Source: Tribonema minus
Lineage: Eukaryota; Sar; Xanthophyceae; Tribonematales; Tribonemataceae
Direction: 5' to 3'
NCBI GenBank assembly: GCA_017506865.1
Contig: JAFCMP010000223.1
Location: 1,674,001 to 1,738,000, forward strand
DNA: 64,000 nucleotides
Below, piece by piece: positions 1 to 17,100 of the stretch (positions within the stretch are counted from its first letter, which is position 1; each line of letters starts with the position of its first letter). The notes beneath the pieces were generated by a model. The model saw nothing but the letters and a program-made list of their open reading frames with translations. It did no database searches and was not told the DNA's origin. The translations under genes and the position numbers were made by a program.

Positions 1-1190
1 CACCAATTACCAACACATGCACGCGCCACTGGTCACTGCCACTGTGCGCCAGGCGTTGCCGACGCAGCGCATCTCAGTGCCTGTACGACAAGCTGCTGTC
101 GATGTGACGCATCTCGGTGCCTGTACAACTCCTGGGCGCACACCACGCTGCGCCCATGCACAGCCGCGGAGCATCACTATCACTGCGGCGCGCAAGGGGA
201 CCCCATCTCTGAGATGATCTGTCTCGCCTGTGCTGGCAGCACAACATGCAATCAGCCACGCGACTGAAGCTGGAGCCCAGGAGTTTACCCTGTGAGAGCA
301 TTAGCGAAGACTGCTGCTCTGGGCTGTGTGATTGTCTCGGGTCTGGTGGACACGGCGGCGCAGGCAAAGCCAACAAGCGGACTGCAATGAAATGCAGCAC
401 ACATGCCAATGCATGCCTGTTGAAAGAAGAAGATGGCCGATGAGATGCACAGGTTTTACATGATTTTACATGACACTAACACATACTTCTATCACACAGT
501 GACACTTACACTCTCGCATCACCAGTGGTGTCATCACATGCACATGCAGCTGCTGGTGTTTATTTGTATTGCATTCATGTAACGACAACACGGCGGCTTG
601 ATGACTGTTGGCGTCATGAGCGCTTCTGTGCCCTATGCTCTAATGAATGAAATGCGATTTTAGCAGACTGCCTGTGATGGCATCCGTCGCAGTGCGCAAC
701 ACTCATCTGGTAAGCTCAACAGCACAACTTAGATGCACACACAACCAGCACGATGCAGTCGAGCACGGGATTTGTCATGACACAACTCAAGGAGCCTACT
801 GTGAGATGCCAATGCTATGACACGAGCAGTTCAAGCAAACAGTTGGCATTGGCAAATAACGCAAGCATGCCAGCCTGGCCATGTGCTCACAAAAGCAGGG
901 CAGATCATGCACATTCAAGCAGCGCGGAAAAGCACAGAGAGCAAAAGTCACAAGCGCAATGGGTAACCGTATTGTGGTGAAGTGGACCTGTCATATTGAA
1001 TGTGTGGGAGCTGCAGGAGCTAGCGTGCAAGACCTAAAAAGATGCCCCCGGTGGATGTACTGGCAAACTTGACCACTACGGAGCTTGAAGTGCCCAGCGC
1101 CAGGTTTGCTGCTGGCAGTGCACGTATTGAGGGCTGATTGAAGATGCGCCTGTCACACCAAAGCAGCAGCAGCAACACGCCACACACATC
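1..1190. other. Left-end region without a recognisable gene
   Basis: Only short overlapping ORFs of biased composition are present, on both strands, with no domain or conserved motif that I recognise. No splice-consistent exon chain was found. It leads directly into the satellite array that starts near 1190. Confidence 0.5.
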
Positions 1191-2320
1191 CCTCAGCTGC
1201 TCTCACCCCTCAATGAGGGGTAACAACTCAAGGGAGTGAGTGTGACCGCAGCAAGATTGCTCTAGCCCCGAGAGGAAATGTGGGGTAACAATCTTGTAGC
1301 CTGTGTTGTGGCCGCAGCGAGATTGCTCTAGCCCCAAAGGAAGCAGGGGTAACAATCGTGCGGTCTGGTGCCCACTTCAGAAGTACCAGCCATTGTGCCA
1401 AAAGCTGCTCTTGCACAGCTTGCATGCTAGAAGGGCTTAACAGCTCACGCGTGATGCTCAACTCGCATCACACAGCTGATCTCCCCCCTTCACCTCACAC
1501 ACAAGGAAGCATAACAACTGGTGGCGCCGCCTACAAACTGCTCTAGCGCCACTCGAGTGCGCAGCGAAGGGGCAACAACTCAATGTGCAGTGGCATTCCC
1601 ATCACTTCGCTGATCTTGCCCCTGTTGTCGAGGGACGCATGCGGCGTAACAGTTCGACAGCATGCACAACCTGCTCTCGCGCCCGTCGGTGCTCAGCAAA
1701 GAAGTTAACAGCTGTAGATGAGTGGTACCCATGCCACAAAACTGCTCTCCCCTCTCCACTGAACACCTTCGAGCGTAACAGGCTGAGCCACGCAACACTG
1801 CTCTAGCCTACAAACTGCTCTAGCGCCACTCGAGTGCGCAGCGAAGGGGCAACAACTCAATGTGCAGTGGCATTCCCATCACTTCGCTGATCTTGCCCCT
1901 GTTGTCGAGGGACGCATGCGGCGTAACAGTTCGACAGCATGCACAACCTGCTCTCGCGCCCGTCGATGCTCAGCAAAGAAGTTAACAGCTGTAGATGAGT
2001 GGTACCCATGCCACAAAACTGCTCTCCCCTCTCCACTGAACACCTTCGAGCGTAACAGGCTGAGCCACGCAACACTGCTCTAGCGCCGCACGAGCGCCAC
2101 CGACGGGGTTAACAGCTGTAAGCGATGAGGCAAGCACTACACACAGCTGCTCTTACCCAGTCACTTGGCATACGAGAGCGTAACAACTGCAGGCTCGGTT
2201 TGGCTTGCGGGTAGAGGTGCTCTAGCGTCTTCAGGAGGGAGACGTGGTGACTCTGCTGTGCACGAAGCTGCTCTTGCCCCCTCTCGTCGAAAAGGGAGTA
2301 AAAACTGGCGTGCGGGCGTG
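1190..2320. repeat. Degenerate satellite of about 60-80 bp units
   Basis: At least 17 imperfect units are seen. Each begins with a CTGCTCTnGCnCC-like box and ends about 30 bp later with a GGGGTAACAACT-like box. Examples of the first box are near 1197, 1257, 1322, 1405, 1537, 1609, 1670, 1741, 2073, 2147, 2217 and 2269. In several units the CCCC of the first box can pair with the GGGG of the second, for example around 1200-1225, giving a small hairpin. Spacing is irregular, so this is not a CRISPR array. No protein is supported; the ORFs crossing it follow the repeat. Confidence 0.8.
1530..2084. repeat. 277-bp higher-order tandem duplication inside the satellite
   Basis: Bases 1530-1806 are repeated at 1807-2083 with an exact 277-bp offset and almost no differences; I noticed one substitution, near 1711 versus 1988. 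The duplicated block spans four basic satellite units. The near identity shows that this duplication is much younger than the basic units, which differ at many positions. Confidence 0.9.
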
Positions 2321-3851
2321 TTGGCAGGCAGCTGCTGGCTGCTGGTTTGCTTGGTGGCGTGGTGCGCAGGCTATCGGCAAGATGTATCTGCACGAGCAGA
2401 AAATCGGATCGGAGGGAAGAGAAAAACAGGGCGCTGTGAGCGATTTGCGACGCGCGAATGAGCGCAGTGCGTGCTGCAGCGCGCTGACAAGCAGTAATGC
2501 TGCAGCACGTCGTTGAAGCACAACACCAAGACACCAGGCACAAAGTATCCATCCAGTGAATAAATTGGGGCAACTTTGATGCGGGCAAATCTCTGAGCCT
2601 TGAATCGAGAGACAGCGCACGCGGGTAACAACAGATGATCATCGGAGCCATAGCACTAGCGATATCTAAGAAGCACTGACCTCTGCCGCGTGTGCTTGTG
2701 CCTGTGGAGCTGCAGGTTGAGCTCGTGCGTGTGCTTGGAGCTAACTGCCGAGAAAGCCGCTGGTGCTGCTGCCGTGCTGGCGTGCTGGTCGTGGTGAGGA
2801 GAGGGCCGCCACAGAGGGCTAAGCCCTGCGCGCTCGAGGCTTCACATGGCTTGCCGTCGAGGTGTTGTCGAGGGAGTGAGCCCTGAGAATTCGCAAAGCA
2901 TGGCCAACGCCCCCCGAATACCCCTGCCCATCCCCCCCCCCAATTCAAAAACCTCGCGGAAATTGAGCGTTGCCACATTCCAGAGCACCCGAGGATGGGG
3001 ACTTGCTGTGACGAGAGCAGTGAGTAGTGAGTGTTAGGTGCAAATCTTGCCGCTTTTCGTATGTCTCGCAAGCAAGGGGACTTACTCTACTCTTCAGGAT
3101 CGCAATGTTCCTTCAAAGATACTTGAGTGAGGAAGAAGGCATGGTATGCCTGGGTTCGACGGCTCGCAGCTGAACAATCACTTGTCATCTTGTGTGGCAT
3201 CATACCCCGTGCAGCAGTCAACTTGTCCATCTCCTGTAGCCTCATTCATAGAACATCACTTGAAGTATGCCACGTGGAGCGTTGCGGATGATGCCCGTTG
3301 TGTGAATGCACAACTGTTCATGACGATGCAGATCATTGCAAGAAAGCAGCAGGGCATGTTGTGTGCTTGACACAAGTATACCGCACGGTACCCTTGATGG
3401 CCACATGTGTTGATGCTGCAGTGAAGCGCATTACATTCGAGGCGGCGCCGGCGCCCGTGCGAGATGCCGCTGTGCGCACGCCTAGGGCTGCACGCCTCTG
3501 ACGCGGTGGTGACCGGGGAGGCAGGGAAGGGGCGGGGGGGGGGACGCAGGGCAGGGTACCTACGCATGTGGTGCCCGCTGCACGAGCGCATTGAGCAATC
3601 ACACACACACTCACCCACACGCTTGTGGCAGCATACAAACGCACAAACACATGCACCGTTCGCACACACAGAGCGCGAACGTCACCAAAAAAGGAGCTAC
3701 TGCCATTGACTCTGCCGAGACGCCATGTACACAAGGCGCGCGCCGCCGCCGCCGCCGCGCCGCCGCCGCCGCTGGTTAACCAATCGCCTACACGCGCCGC
3801 CGCCGCCGCCACTATCCTCTCAAGCGCACTAGATCAGAAGCGGATGGTAGA
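2320..3851. other. Intergenic region with CA-rich and GCC-repeat tracts
   Basis: No gene is recognised. A CA-rich tract lies at about 3598-3672. GCC-triplet runs at about 3738-3772 and 3796-3811 flank a GGTTAACC palindrome. A 320-codon minus-strand ORF (2109-3071) crosses the region, but its translation has no recognisable family and overlaps the satellite, so I do not call it a gene. The 3' end of the dihydrolipoamide dehydrogenase gene follows at 3852. Confidence 0.5.
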
Positions 3852-8479
<4,628 letters not shown>

Positions 8480-9695
8480 GATGACCGCCTGCTGTTTCTA
8501 ATACTTGGGCTGCTGCGTAAGTGCGCTGGCGACGGCGATGTATCCTGATTGCGGTGCGCGATCATAATCGACCACCAACTGTGGCATTCACAAGCTGCTA
8601 ACAACATGGGGAAAGTTCTTCCGTTGAAGTTCCCATCCCTGTGTGTTTTGCAGTTGTGACACGCTCACTTGCATCATCAGAATCCCTGAAAGCAGTGGAC
8701 TGCCAGATGCCGCTGGCTGCAAAAACTTGCTTGCTCAGCCCCCCAAACCCCCCCCAAGCCTGCGTATATGCTGCTTGCTTATTTGACCCAAAACCCCTGG
8801 CCGTTGAGTGAGGCCAAGGTGGCAGCAGAAAAGTTTTTTTTTTTGCCAAGTCTCAAAAGTGTGTGTGATGCTGAGAATTTCCTCTCATTTGGGTACAGGC
8901 CCATTTTGCGAGCAGATTGTCATGGCATGCCCTATACTGCTCGTTAGCACCGAGAGGTGCGGCAGCACTCGCGGTGGCGCTGATGGTGGCGAGGGTGCAT
9001 CAGGCAGCAAGGGGATGGGAGATGCTGGCTGTGAGCAGGAGCTGCGGAGTCGCGTGTGGTGAGGATACGGCTTTGGGCAGCAGCAGGGGATATTGGAACA
9101 TGGGGATACGGATAGCATCAGGGCACACTGTAGATCGTTTGCTTGAACACGCAAGAAAGAGAACCTCGGCCAGGCACGTCAGCGGCGTGCTTAGGCAAGG
9201 AATCGAGGACCGGGCGCCTCTGGCCCAAATGTATACTAGAGGCATAACCGCGGTCCTCCGGCGTTTTCGCTCAAGAGATGGAGACATCGGCTACGATAGG
9301 TGTGGCTCAGACTGGGTGCCGCTGTGTCTGCCCCCCATGAGTCTAGTACAAGCCTGCAACGCAGGGCTCTAAGGGCCCGTCCGATTTTAGTTTTTTGCAT
9401 TCTTATCCAACGCATCAAGCCCACCTTGGGGCTGCTATAAATACAAGATCATAAGTACCAGGTGGTATGTATGGGGGCGCACATGGTGTGTTATTTATGA
9501 TGGCGCTCAAACCAGTTTCTGAGACTGCACATATGTGCAAGGTGGCCAAGAAAACTAGCAACCACCATTGAATGCCGGTTGGCTGGTACACCGCAGCATG
9601 CAACCTGCCTTACTAAGGCCACGCGGGCATGTGCAGCAAGAACAATCTCATCACAAGCACCGTGTTAATGCCACAACACCCTGAAATCATCTCAT
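8480..9695. other. Intergenic region between two minus-strand genes
   Basis: It contains the presumed promoter of the dihydrolipoamide dehydrogenase gene just above 8479 and the 3' flank of the FAM185A-like gene below 9696. A T12 run at about 8833-8844 and C-rich short tracts near 8738-8757 are seen. I find no exon chain, RNA gene or clear TATA box. Confidence 0.5.
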
Positions 9696-11550
9696 TCATA
9701 AAAAGCCATGCTTGCGCTTGATCCTGTCCATCCAGCCAAGTGTCTCCAGCACTACACTCCCGTTTGGCGCCCTTATGTGCAACGCTGTCTCCGACTTCAT
9801 GTTGCCACTGGCCCGTTGCCGGTCGCCAGAGACAAAAGTATTCAATCGCTGCTCCCTTGCTCCTTGCATGTCTATCTTGCCGCCACCGCCGTGCCGAGAC
9901 GGCTCGGGTGCTGCACCAGCTATTGTCCCCGAGGCAGTGGTAACGGAGGTTTCGCCCTTGAATGCAGCAGTTGCGATCTTCACGTCGCCTGCCGCAACGT
10001 CAACTGTGCACGACGCATCCTCCGGCGCGCTGACAGAGACGCTGCCATCACTGGTGGCCACCTGACATAGGGGAGCAAGCACACTCATGTTGGATGACTG
10101 TTGGCGAGAGGACTGGCGCGTTGCGATCAAGTCTCATGATGATGGGGCCGGTGGAAAAGGCCTTCAGACATACAACTTGAAGATGCAGCTGCATGCATCT
10201 TCCCACGCATTCCTGCACCTCAATGTTACCGCCAGCAGTGGATGGGTGAGGGCCACTGCGAAAGGTGCCTCACAATTCAGTCTGCTGCAAGACATATGGG
10301 ATGTGTGCATGCACCGCTGTGCTCATCAACGCAGCGACATGCATGCTGGTTCAAGGGCACTAGTTCGTTGTATATGCATACAGCCTGACATCACCGCATT
10401 GCCGTGTCAAGCTCACAAGCCACGCGTGTGTACATGCCTTTAACATACATGAGCTATGTGAAGTTTTACTTCTAGCTTTTAATGCATGCTGCCACCGCCA
10501 ATGCATTGAGATGCAAACAGCATCGCTACAAGTGCCAGTCCGCTTGTGTAGTGCTGCATCCTACTTTATGTGTTGTCATCCATGACCAGAATCTCCGCAA
10601 CCACTCCTGAAGCACACACTGCAAACAGCTGCTGCTCTCACCTCACTGCGCGAGCCATCCTGCAGCGCGTCGAAGTTCAACTGCACATCGCCCCCAGCGC
10701 TCACCGCCGCGCTGCCGCTCACGCCCAACAGCCGCACCTCGCGAGCTCCGCCGCGCACCTCCACGTGGCCGTGCGAGCTGTCAACGGTCACGCTTGCAGG
10801 GCACTCTATCAGCGCGTGTGCATCGTACATGCCGCCGATGGCGACGTCGCCCGCGGCTGATATTCGGGCGCCATTGCTCAGTAGCTTCTTTACTGTAGCC
10901 GTGGTGCATTCTATTGTGATCCCGCCCTCCAGAGTGTCAGCCGCTATGCTGCCGTGAGGTGCTGCAAGGCAGACCGTTTCGCCCCTGATGGTGGCGACTT
11001 GAATGTCCCCGGAATCAGTGCGCAAATGGATGTCGCCCTTCAATTTGCCTGTGGTGGTCAGTTTGCCCTCATTGACATGCACCCATAAGCCGAATGACTC
11101 TGGCAGTACTAGATGCAACTCATGGCCAGACAAAGACTCTCCAGCTGCTGCAGTGATGCTACATGTCTGTGCTGTCGCGTCAGCAGTGACGCAGATGAGA
11201 TCGCTAGGGCTGCAGCTCTGCTCGCCATTCGTGCTTACTAGGCTCGCTTTCAAGTCGTCTGTCCACTGAGACTGCGCGTGCACAGAGATGCATGATGACG
11301 GCAGATCCACTCGCAGCCGACCTCCTGAGTGGATGCCTAGGTCGTCCCAGGCTCGCACTACCGAACCTTGTGCTGCAGAAGGCGGTTGCTTGATGGCTGA
11401 AAAGCTTCTGCGTTTGAAATTGCAGTGGCGCGAAAGAGCGCTTGCACGACATCCAGCTGCGCACGTGCGAACAGCTCTCCCTGCCCACATCGCGCAACAC
11501 CAATATATATTGCTGCCAGCTTTCGCACTCAGAGCGGGTGACGCGCCCAT
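9696..11550 (-). CDS. FAM185A-like protein with DUF4097 beta-repeat domain, two exons
   Basis: Exons 11550-10642 and 10061-9696 join in phase 0 (donor GTGAGA, acceptor TCAG) to give 424 residues. From about residue 80 on, the protein has the repetitive Gly/Asp/Val/Ile pattern of the DUF4097 right-handed beta structure, for example LRTDSGDIQVATIRG, followed by similar turns and a C-terminal end IRAPNGSVVLET. This matches the architecture of the eukaryotic FAM185A family, whose biochemical function is unknown. An alternative start at Met21 (11490) would place an Arg/Ser/Ala-rich, acid-free leader at the N terminus, which suggests mitochondrial import. The gene is head-to-head with the next gene, with 42 bp between the start codons. 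Family assignment rests on pattern recognition, not a search. Confidence 0.72.
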
Positions 11551-11592
11551 GGTTGAAGTTTATTCTCATCTCAGGAAGCTTCAGAGCACATT
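11490..11592. promoter_or_regulatory. Candidate bidirectional promoter
   Basis: The ATGs of two divergent genes are at 11550 (-) and 11593 (+), leaving 42 bp, or 102 bp if the minus gene starts at its second Met (11490). An AT-rich ATATATATT box at about 11503-11511 lies roughly 80 bp upstream of the plus-strand ATG and could serve it. Transcription start sites cannot be seen from sequence. Confidence 0.45.
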
Positions 11593-14140
11593 ATGGACTG
11601 GACCAGGCGTCAAGGCCACATCCTAACTGGCGATGGCCGACTGGAGCAGCTGTATCGTGATTTTGATGTAAGTATCAACTTGCGGGGATGTCGCTGTGTC
11701 GTTGTTTGTGTGTGCTTTTTCAACTCGGCGTGGGGGAAGCTCGCTCGATACGCAAGCCGCACAGCTCTAACATCATGTATTCCCCTTTTGTCCATTGTCT
11801 GCAGGAGGAAGAACTGCCGCATTATCATCTGAGCAAGGGACGGAGTTGGCAGATCTTCGAGCAGTGGCAGGCATCGCCTGCAACGAGGAGCACTTGTGAG
11901 TCGTTGGGTGCACAAGCGTTTGCACGATCTGCCAATGTGCATGGACGCACCACACACAGATTTCTGTAGATGGTGTCGTTCTCAATCGCCAGAACTGGCC
12001 TGCAGTGACAGTGCAGTGCCAGCTGTCAAATGCCAGCCTTGTCACAGGGCATTTGCTGCACTCTCATCTTGCTATGTACGGCATGCTCACTGCAGTGCTC
12101 TGCACGTGCAGCACATGCATTGGCGACTGTCTCTGACTGGCTTATCGCTGGTATCGCACACCGACTGGCTCCCCGCCGCAGCACCCTCTGCCCACGGCGG
12201 CATCACATTCAGCCGTGAATAATGAATTCCCTTCTCTTCCCTTCTCTTTCCGACCGTGCAGCGGCATGCGTAGCGGGCGTATGGAGCAGGCCACTCTTTG
12301 TTGGCGGCTGGGAGCACTCCGATGCCTCCCAGGAAACCGTCTACAACCTGCAGACGCCAAGTGTCTTCCTAGACATGCGTGTGCCGTGTGGCGTTGAATT
12401 TCCCGGTGCGAGAGGCCTGCGCGATCTCAGCCTGGAGCAGCTGCGGCTGTATGCGAGGCGCCACGCGTTTGCCGGGATTACACGCGTGCAGAGTATAGAT
12501 GGCGCGCCCGTGGCGACGCGCCACCATGCGGTGGACTGGAACTTTGTCGGTGAGCGCCGAGCTACAGACTTATGATGTTATGTACATATTGTGTTCAAGC
12601 TAAACTTTGAAGCAGTGCATCACAACATCATAGTTGTTGTACTTAGATGTATATTTTTCTGGACGTGCATGCAGAGCACCGAGGGCGTGTGCCCAGCGGC
12701 TTAGCGCTATGCGGTATCGCCTTGCCTGTTCGTTTGATGTGTAATAATTATCATATGCCGGAGCCATGCGAGTGTCAAGCGCTGGCTCGGTCGTTCAGCC
12801 TGCGTGGTGGACTGCAGCATGGACTCTCGTCGAACCACATGCGCAGGGCGTGAAGGCTGGTGCCTTGCACACTGTCGACCGATTGTAGTTGTACAGTCCA
12901 TGCCTGCGTCTTGACGCGCACTGTTGCGACTCAGAGCTTGGAAAGCGCCTTGCCAGCGCTCTCGATGCGTTACGCTGCACAATTGCCGAGCCACTCCAGC
13001 TGCCATCGAACGACAGCTACGATCAAAGGTAGACACCTCTGCCTCATGATCACTGACAAGCAGAATTCTGCCGTCCCCATGCTGCCGCATAACATCAGAG
13101 CGCTGAGCAAAACAACTGAAATCGTGCGCTGCAACGCGCGCCGCGCCTCCGCAGGGCGCATGCGGCCGCGGCCGAACAAGTGGCGCATCGAGGCGCGACA
13201 ACAGCGGCCGCGCTGCGACGTGTGGAAGGAGTGGGGCTTTGCGCGCGATGAGCACGGCCAGCACATATACATGGAGCGCTGGGAGCGGGTGAAGGGCGGA
13301 ACGGGGCCGTATCTCGCGCTGCGCCGAAGGCCGGAAGCGAGCGGCGGCGGCAGGGACGCGTTTCTCATCGTGTGCGGCGATCACTTCGGTTACGTTGAGG
13401 ACAGGGCGGCGGCGGCGCGCGGCGACTGGGGGCGGTACGCGTCGCTGGTGGAGGTGGTGGATGCGGCGGTGAAGAGGGGTGATAGGGGGGCGGCGGAGGC
13501 GTACTTGGATCTCAAGGTGTGTATGCGGTCAATTTGCTTGCTGGTGTGCGTTTGTGGTATGTGGGCTGTTCTGTTTGGGAGGGGGGGGGGGGGGTCTGCT
13601 TGGAAGGTCAGAAGTCATTGGCCGATGAAATGAAGTTCAAAGGAATACCAGAAATTGGGTGAAGTGTACTGCGCAGCTGTATGTATGCGCATGACAACAG
13701 ATGAAGGTATGGTGAGATGAGACCGGCCACAGCATGAAGCGCTTGTCGAGCGGGGAGCACCCAACCATTGTTTGGATGCACGTAGCAGGAGGGGGCAGGC
13801 TGATGGGGCCTGACAGCACACAATGGACAGCGAAATGCCTATGGTACCTGCAGTTTGCGTATTACGCTCGCCACAGAGCATGCATGACAGTGCTCTCCTT
13901 TCTTCCAACTGCCAGGCATGCCACGGAATGCGGCGCGAGGGCGGCGCGTGGGTCATTGACTACTCGCTGCAGCCGTGGCTCGTCGGCACGACGCTACTGC
14001 ACTCATCGGATCTCGAGCTGAGCAGCGGAGGCAAGGAGTTCAAGTGGAATGGGGCTATTTGGGCTGTTCTCGAGTGCACTTTCACGGCTGAGCAGCTGCA
14101 ATGTCTCACGGGGCGTGGGCACGTGGCGGCACGACTGTAA
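11593..14140 (+). CDS. Conserved protein with faint Hri1 resemblance, five exons
   Basis: Exons 11593-11667, 11805-11895, 12262-12549, 13155-13516 and 13916-14140 keep frame through phases 0, 1, 1 and 0 and sum to 1041 nt, 346 residues. All junctions are GT-AG. Recognisable stretches are ETVYNLQTPSVFLDMRVP, then HHAVDWNFVG, HIYMERWERV, DAFLIVCGDHFGYVED, and near the C terminus FKWNGAIWAVLE. The order (…L.TPS..LD.R.P…, W..F.G, E.W..V, a hydrophobic strand with an invariant-looking G) recalls the Hri1/lipocalin-like fold, but similarity is weak and I would not transfer a function. No signal peptide or membrane segment. It shares a probable promoter with the FAM185A-like gene. Confidence 0.68.
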
Positions 14141-17100
14141 TGCTTTGCACCAGATTATTGCTGTGGCATACAGCAACTACATGCTTGTTGCCGTTACACG
14201 CTGATTGCGACGGCAGTTACGCTTGCCGATGGGCAGACTACTACTACACTCAATTCTAGCAGAACACGACTGGTGTGTGTCGTCTGTTGCTTTGGTTTTC
14301 TTGGTGTCTTCTCTTGCCGATGTACAGCAACAGTCTACTATGCAGCAGCTTGCCAGGCTGCCACAGATTACTCAACAGCTTTCAGGCTGGAACATGTTGC
14401 TATTGCACTTGTGCTGCCTTCGTGCAGGGCGCTCCGCGGTGTGACACATCGCTGACACCGCAGAGAGTGATCACTGACCAATGTTACAGCAGCAAAATGA
14501 CGGACACTGAAGCGCATTTGATGGCAAAGTTTAATGATCATTGTAAGTTTGTGATCATCTTTGCTGAGTTACCCAAAGCTCCTTGTGTTTCAGCTGATGA
14601 AAAGCTGGCCCGTGTAATTCAATGAATGTCGCGCCATAACAATGTCACGGCGCTCATGGCATTGTGTTGGTGACTGTGCACTCGTGCAAATGCATCAGCT
14701 TGAACCCCTCAGGGTACATGCTTTATTGATACTGACTTTATTGATGGCGACCGATTCTGGACCGGTAAAGCGCCACGACGTGCGAGTGATGGTCTGTGTC
14801 ATTGCCATGCGGTGTGCCCATGCTACAGTAGTCAACTTTTGTGCACAAAGCACGCTTTTGATGTTGCTGGAGCCATGCCAAGTGCAGATCGTTCTGCACA
14901 CGTGCATTGTGCAATGTTCTGAGCCACTTCCTACACAGCCATGCCGCTGCCGCTGTTGCCATTGCTACTGCTGCCAGTACTGCGCACAATGCCACACTGG
15001 GTGCACAGCAAGTGTTATCCAGCCAACCAAAGCAGGTACAGCGGAAAAAGGTGACAAAACACTGCTGCATTGGTGAACACAAGTGGCACTTCTTGGTACT
15101 GAGGGTGGTGTATAGATACACCGGTGATGGTGCAGACACGCGGTGGTGCTTTTGCGAACACAATGCCTGAGTGAAGGTAGGCACCTGCTGCTGCAGAACT
15201 GCTACTGTACTGCCGCCAGCCGCTTTTGCAGTGTGGGTCTCTCTTGGTGGTACTGAACTATAAAAGTCAGTACCAGGCCCCCGCACCACGACAAGGTGGA
15301 GACCGCATAAGCGGGGGGACTACCTACACAAGCAAACACGCAAAGCAGTGCACAAGACACAACAGGAGCACCAAAAACCCATTCAAAGCATACACCAGCT
15401 GCGAGTGCTAATCAGAACATCATACAGAACGAGTAGGTGCACATGTCAAATGTCGGCTCTGCATATGTCTGCAGGCCATCATTGCAGATCAAGCAGTATG
15501 ACCAAAACGCAAGCAAAATCAGTCAGTGATGCAGGGCAATGACGTTTCGTACAGACTATAATAGTCTCCAGCACGTATCCGTGCAATGCATACCTCGCTA
15601 ACTTCTGTCTCGCGCATCCTCTGAGTGCACTGCGTCGCCGTATCGCATTGCCCCTGCTGCTTCTGCTGTGCACACCATACTTGCAGTTTGCTACAGCTGT
15701 CTCGCCTTGTCGCCACCGATCAAGCTCCACTGCCTCAAGTCCTGCACGCCATGATTGCATGTGCCCTCCAATCACCAATCCTCAATCTAATCCAAAACTC
15801 AACTCATTTCGGGTCTCACCAGCACATTGTCCAGCATTCCAGCCTGTGCCTGCTCGACTATGCACAGCTGGCCCTTTGTGCTGTCTCATCACTGGATGTC
15901 AGGTCTCACACTCGCTGTCACATCAGGGTCTCATCTGGTTTCCTCCATGTTGTCCATGCGTTGTTGAATGATGAGGTCCCACCTGGTTGTCAGCTCCTTG
16001 TCCCCTCCAGTCTGGGACATTCCCACGCGCTTGTTACAACCATGCTGCTTACAGATTCTTACGATCAACGCACTATCATCGCTTACCTAGTCAGGATGTT
16101 GGTCGCGTGACAGAATAGGCTCCTCAGGTAGCTTTTCGCACACAGATCATGCTTGTGTCGTCCATTCATGCCCCGCTTGCAAAGCATGCAGGCCAGTCCT
16201 GACTTCTACTACTAGTGTGATTTCAGTACGATGCTTCTGAACATGGAACGGCCCGGGAAAGGGGGGGAGGTCCCCCCTCCCCCAGAGAAGAGCACAAGAT
16301 GTCTGTGCTCTCCTGCGTTTCAACCCACTATGAACCGCCAACCGTTGTCAAGCAGATAATCAGACCAGAAGCAGGACGACTTTCAACAGCAGGGCCCCAC
16401 CGTGCAGCAGAAGGGAGCGGGAAGGCTGATTCAGCCAGCGCGGTTCCCTCTTTGCATCTGAAACTGCCGGGTCCCGAACTAGCAAGCCATGAGGATTGTT
16501 CCCTCATGAAAAACCAGCTGTCTATGTTCAGAAGCATCTACGACCTACTGATGTCCGGGCCAGGGCGTCCTGTCGGCGCGATGATGACCTCCGGACATTT
16601 GTGTGATCCTGCCGACACAGGACACAGAGCTCCGCGCTTCGGAAGTCAGGGGCGGCCTGGAAGAGCTGCAGATAACTGAGTACTTATCAGTAGGCTGTAA
16701 GCTGCTTCTCCTTTGCAGCCGCCATCAGTGCCGTCCCTTGTCCAGGAGCTGCAGCTCTCGAACCAGGGGAAGACAGACATCGCGTCGTACCTCGCTGCCC
16801 ACAGTAAGCAGGGGAGGCCAGGCTGCGCGCCTGCACAGGGAAGAGAGCCCCGACAGTCACGAAGCCTCCTGGCTGTTCTAGGCGTCGGAGCTCTTGAGAG
16901 AGAATAGAGAACCAGGCCAGCGGTTACACCGTGCCATGTTGAACTTAAACTCAGTTGAACTTCTGTATCCAGGTGTGGCGTGCCTCGAGCCTGGAGCCGC
17001 GGCGTGACGGCGTATCAACTAGGGAGACTGATTGAAAGGAGGGAGGGACAACTTGAGATATTGCTGGAGGCAGTGGTGACTTGCACTGCAATGTTCGAAA

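Noticed and set aside
1190..2320. Possible CRISPR array
   Set aside because: Repeats are imperfect and spacing is irregular, and the genome is eukaryotic. It fits a degenerate satellite.
2109..3071. A 320-codon minus-strand ORF
   Set aside because: No recognisable domain, skewed composition, overlaps the satellite array, and no conserved splice partners. Probably chance in GC-rich DNA.
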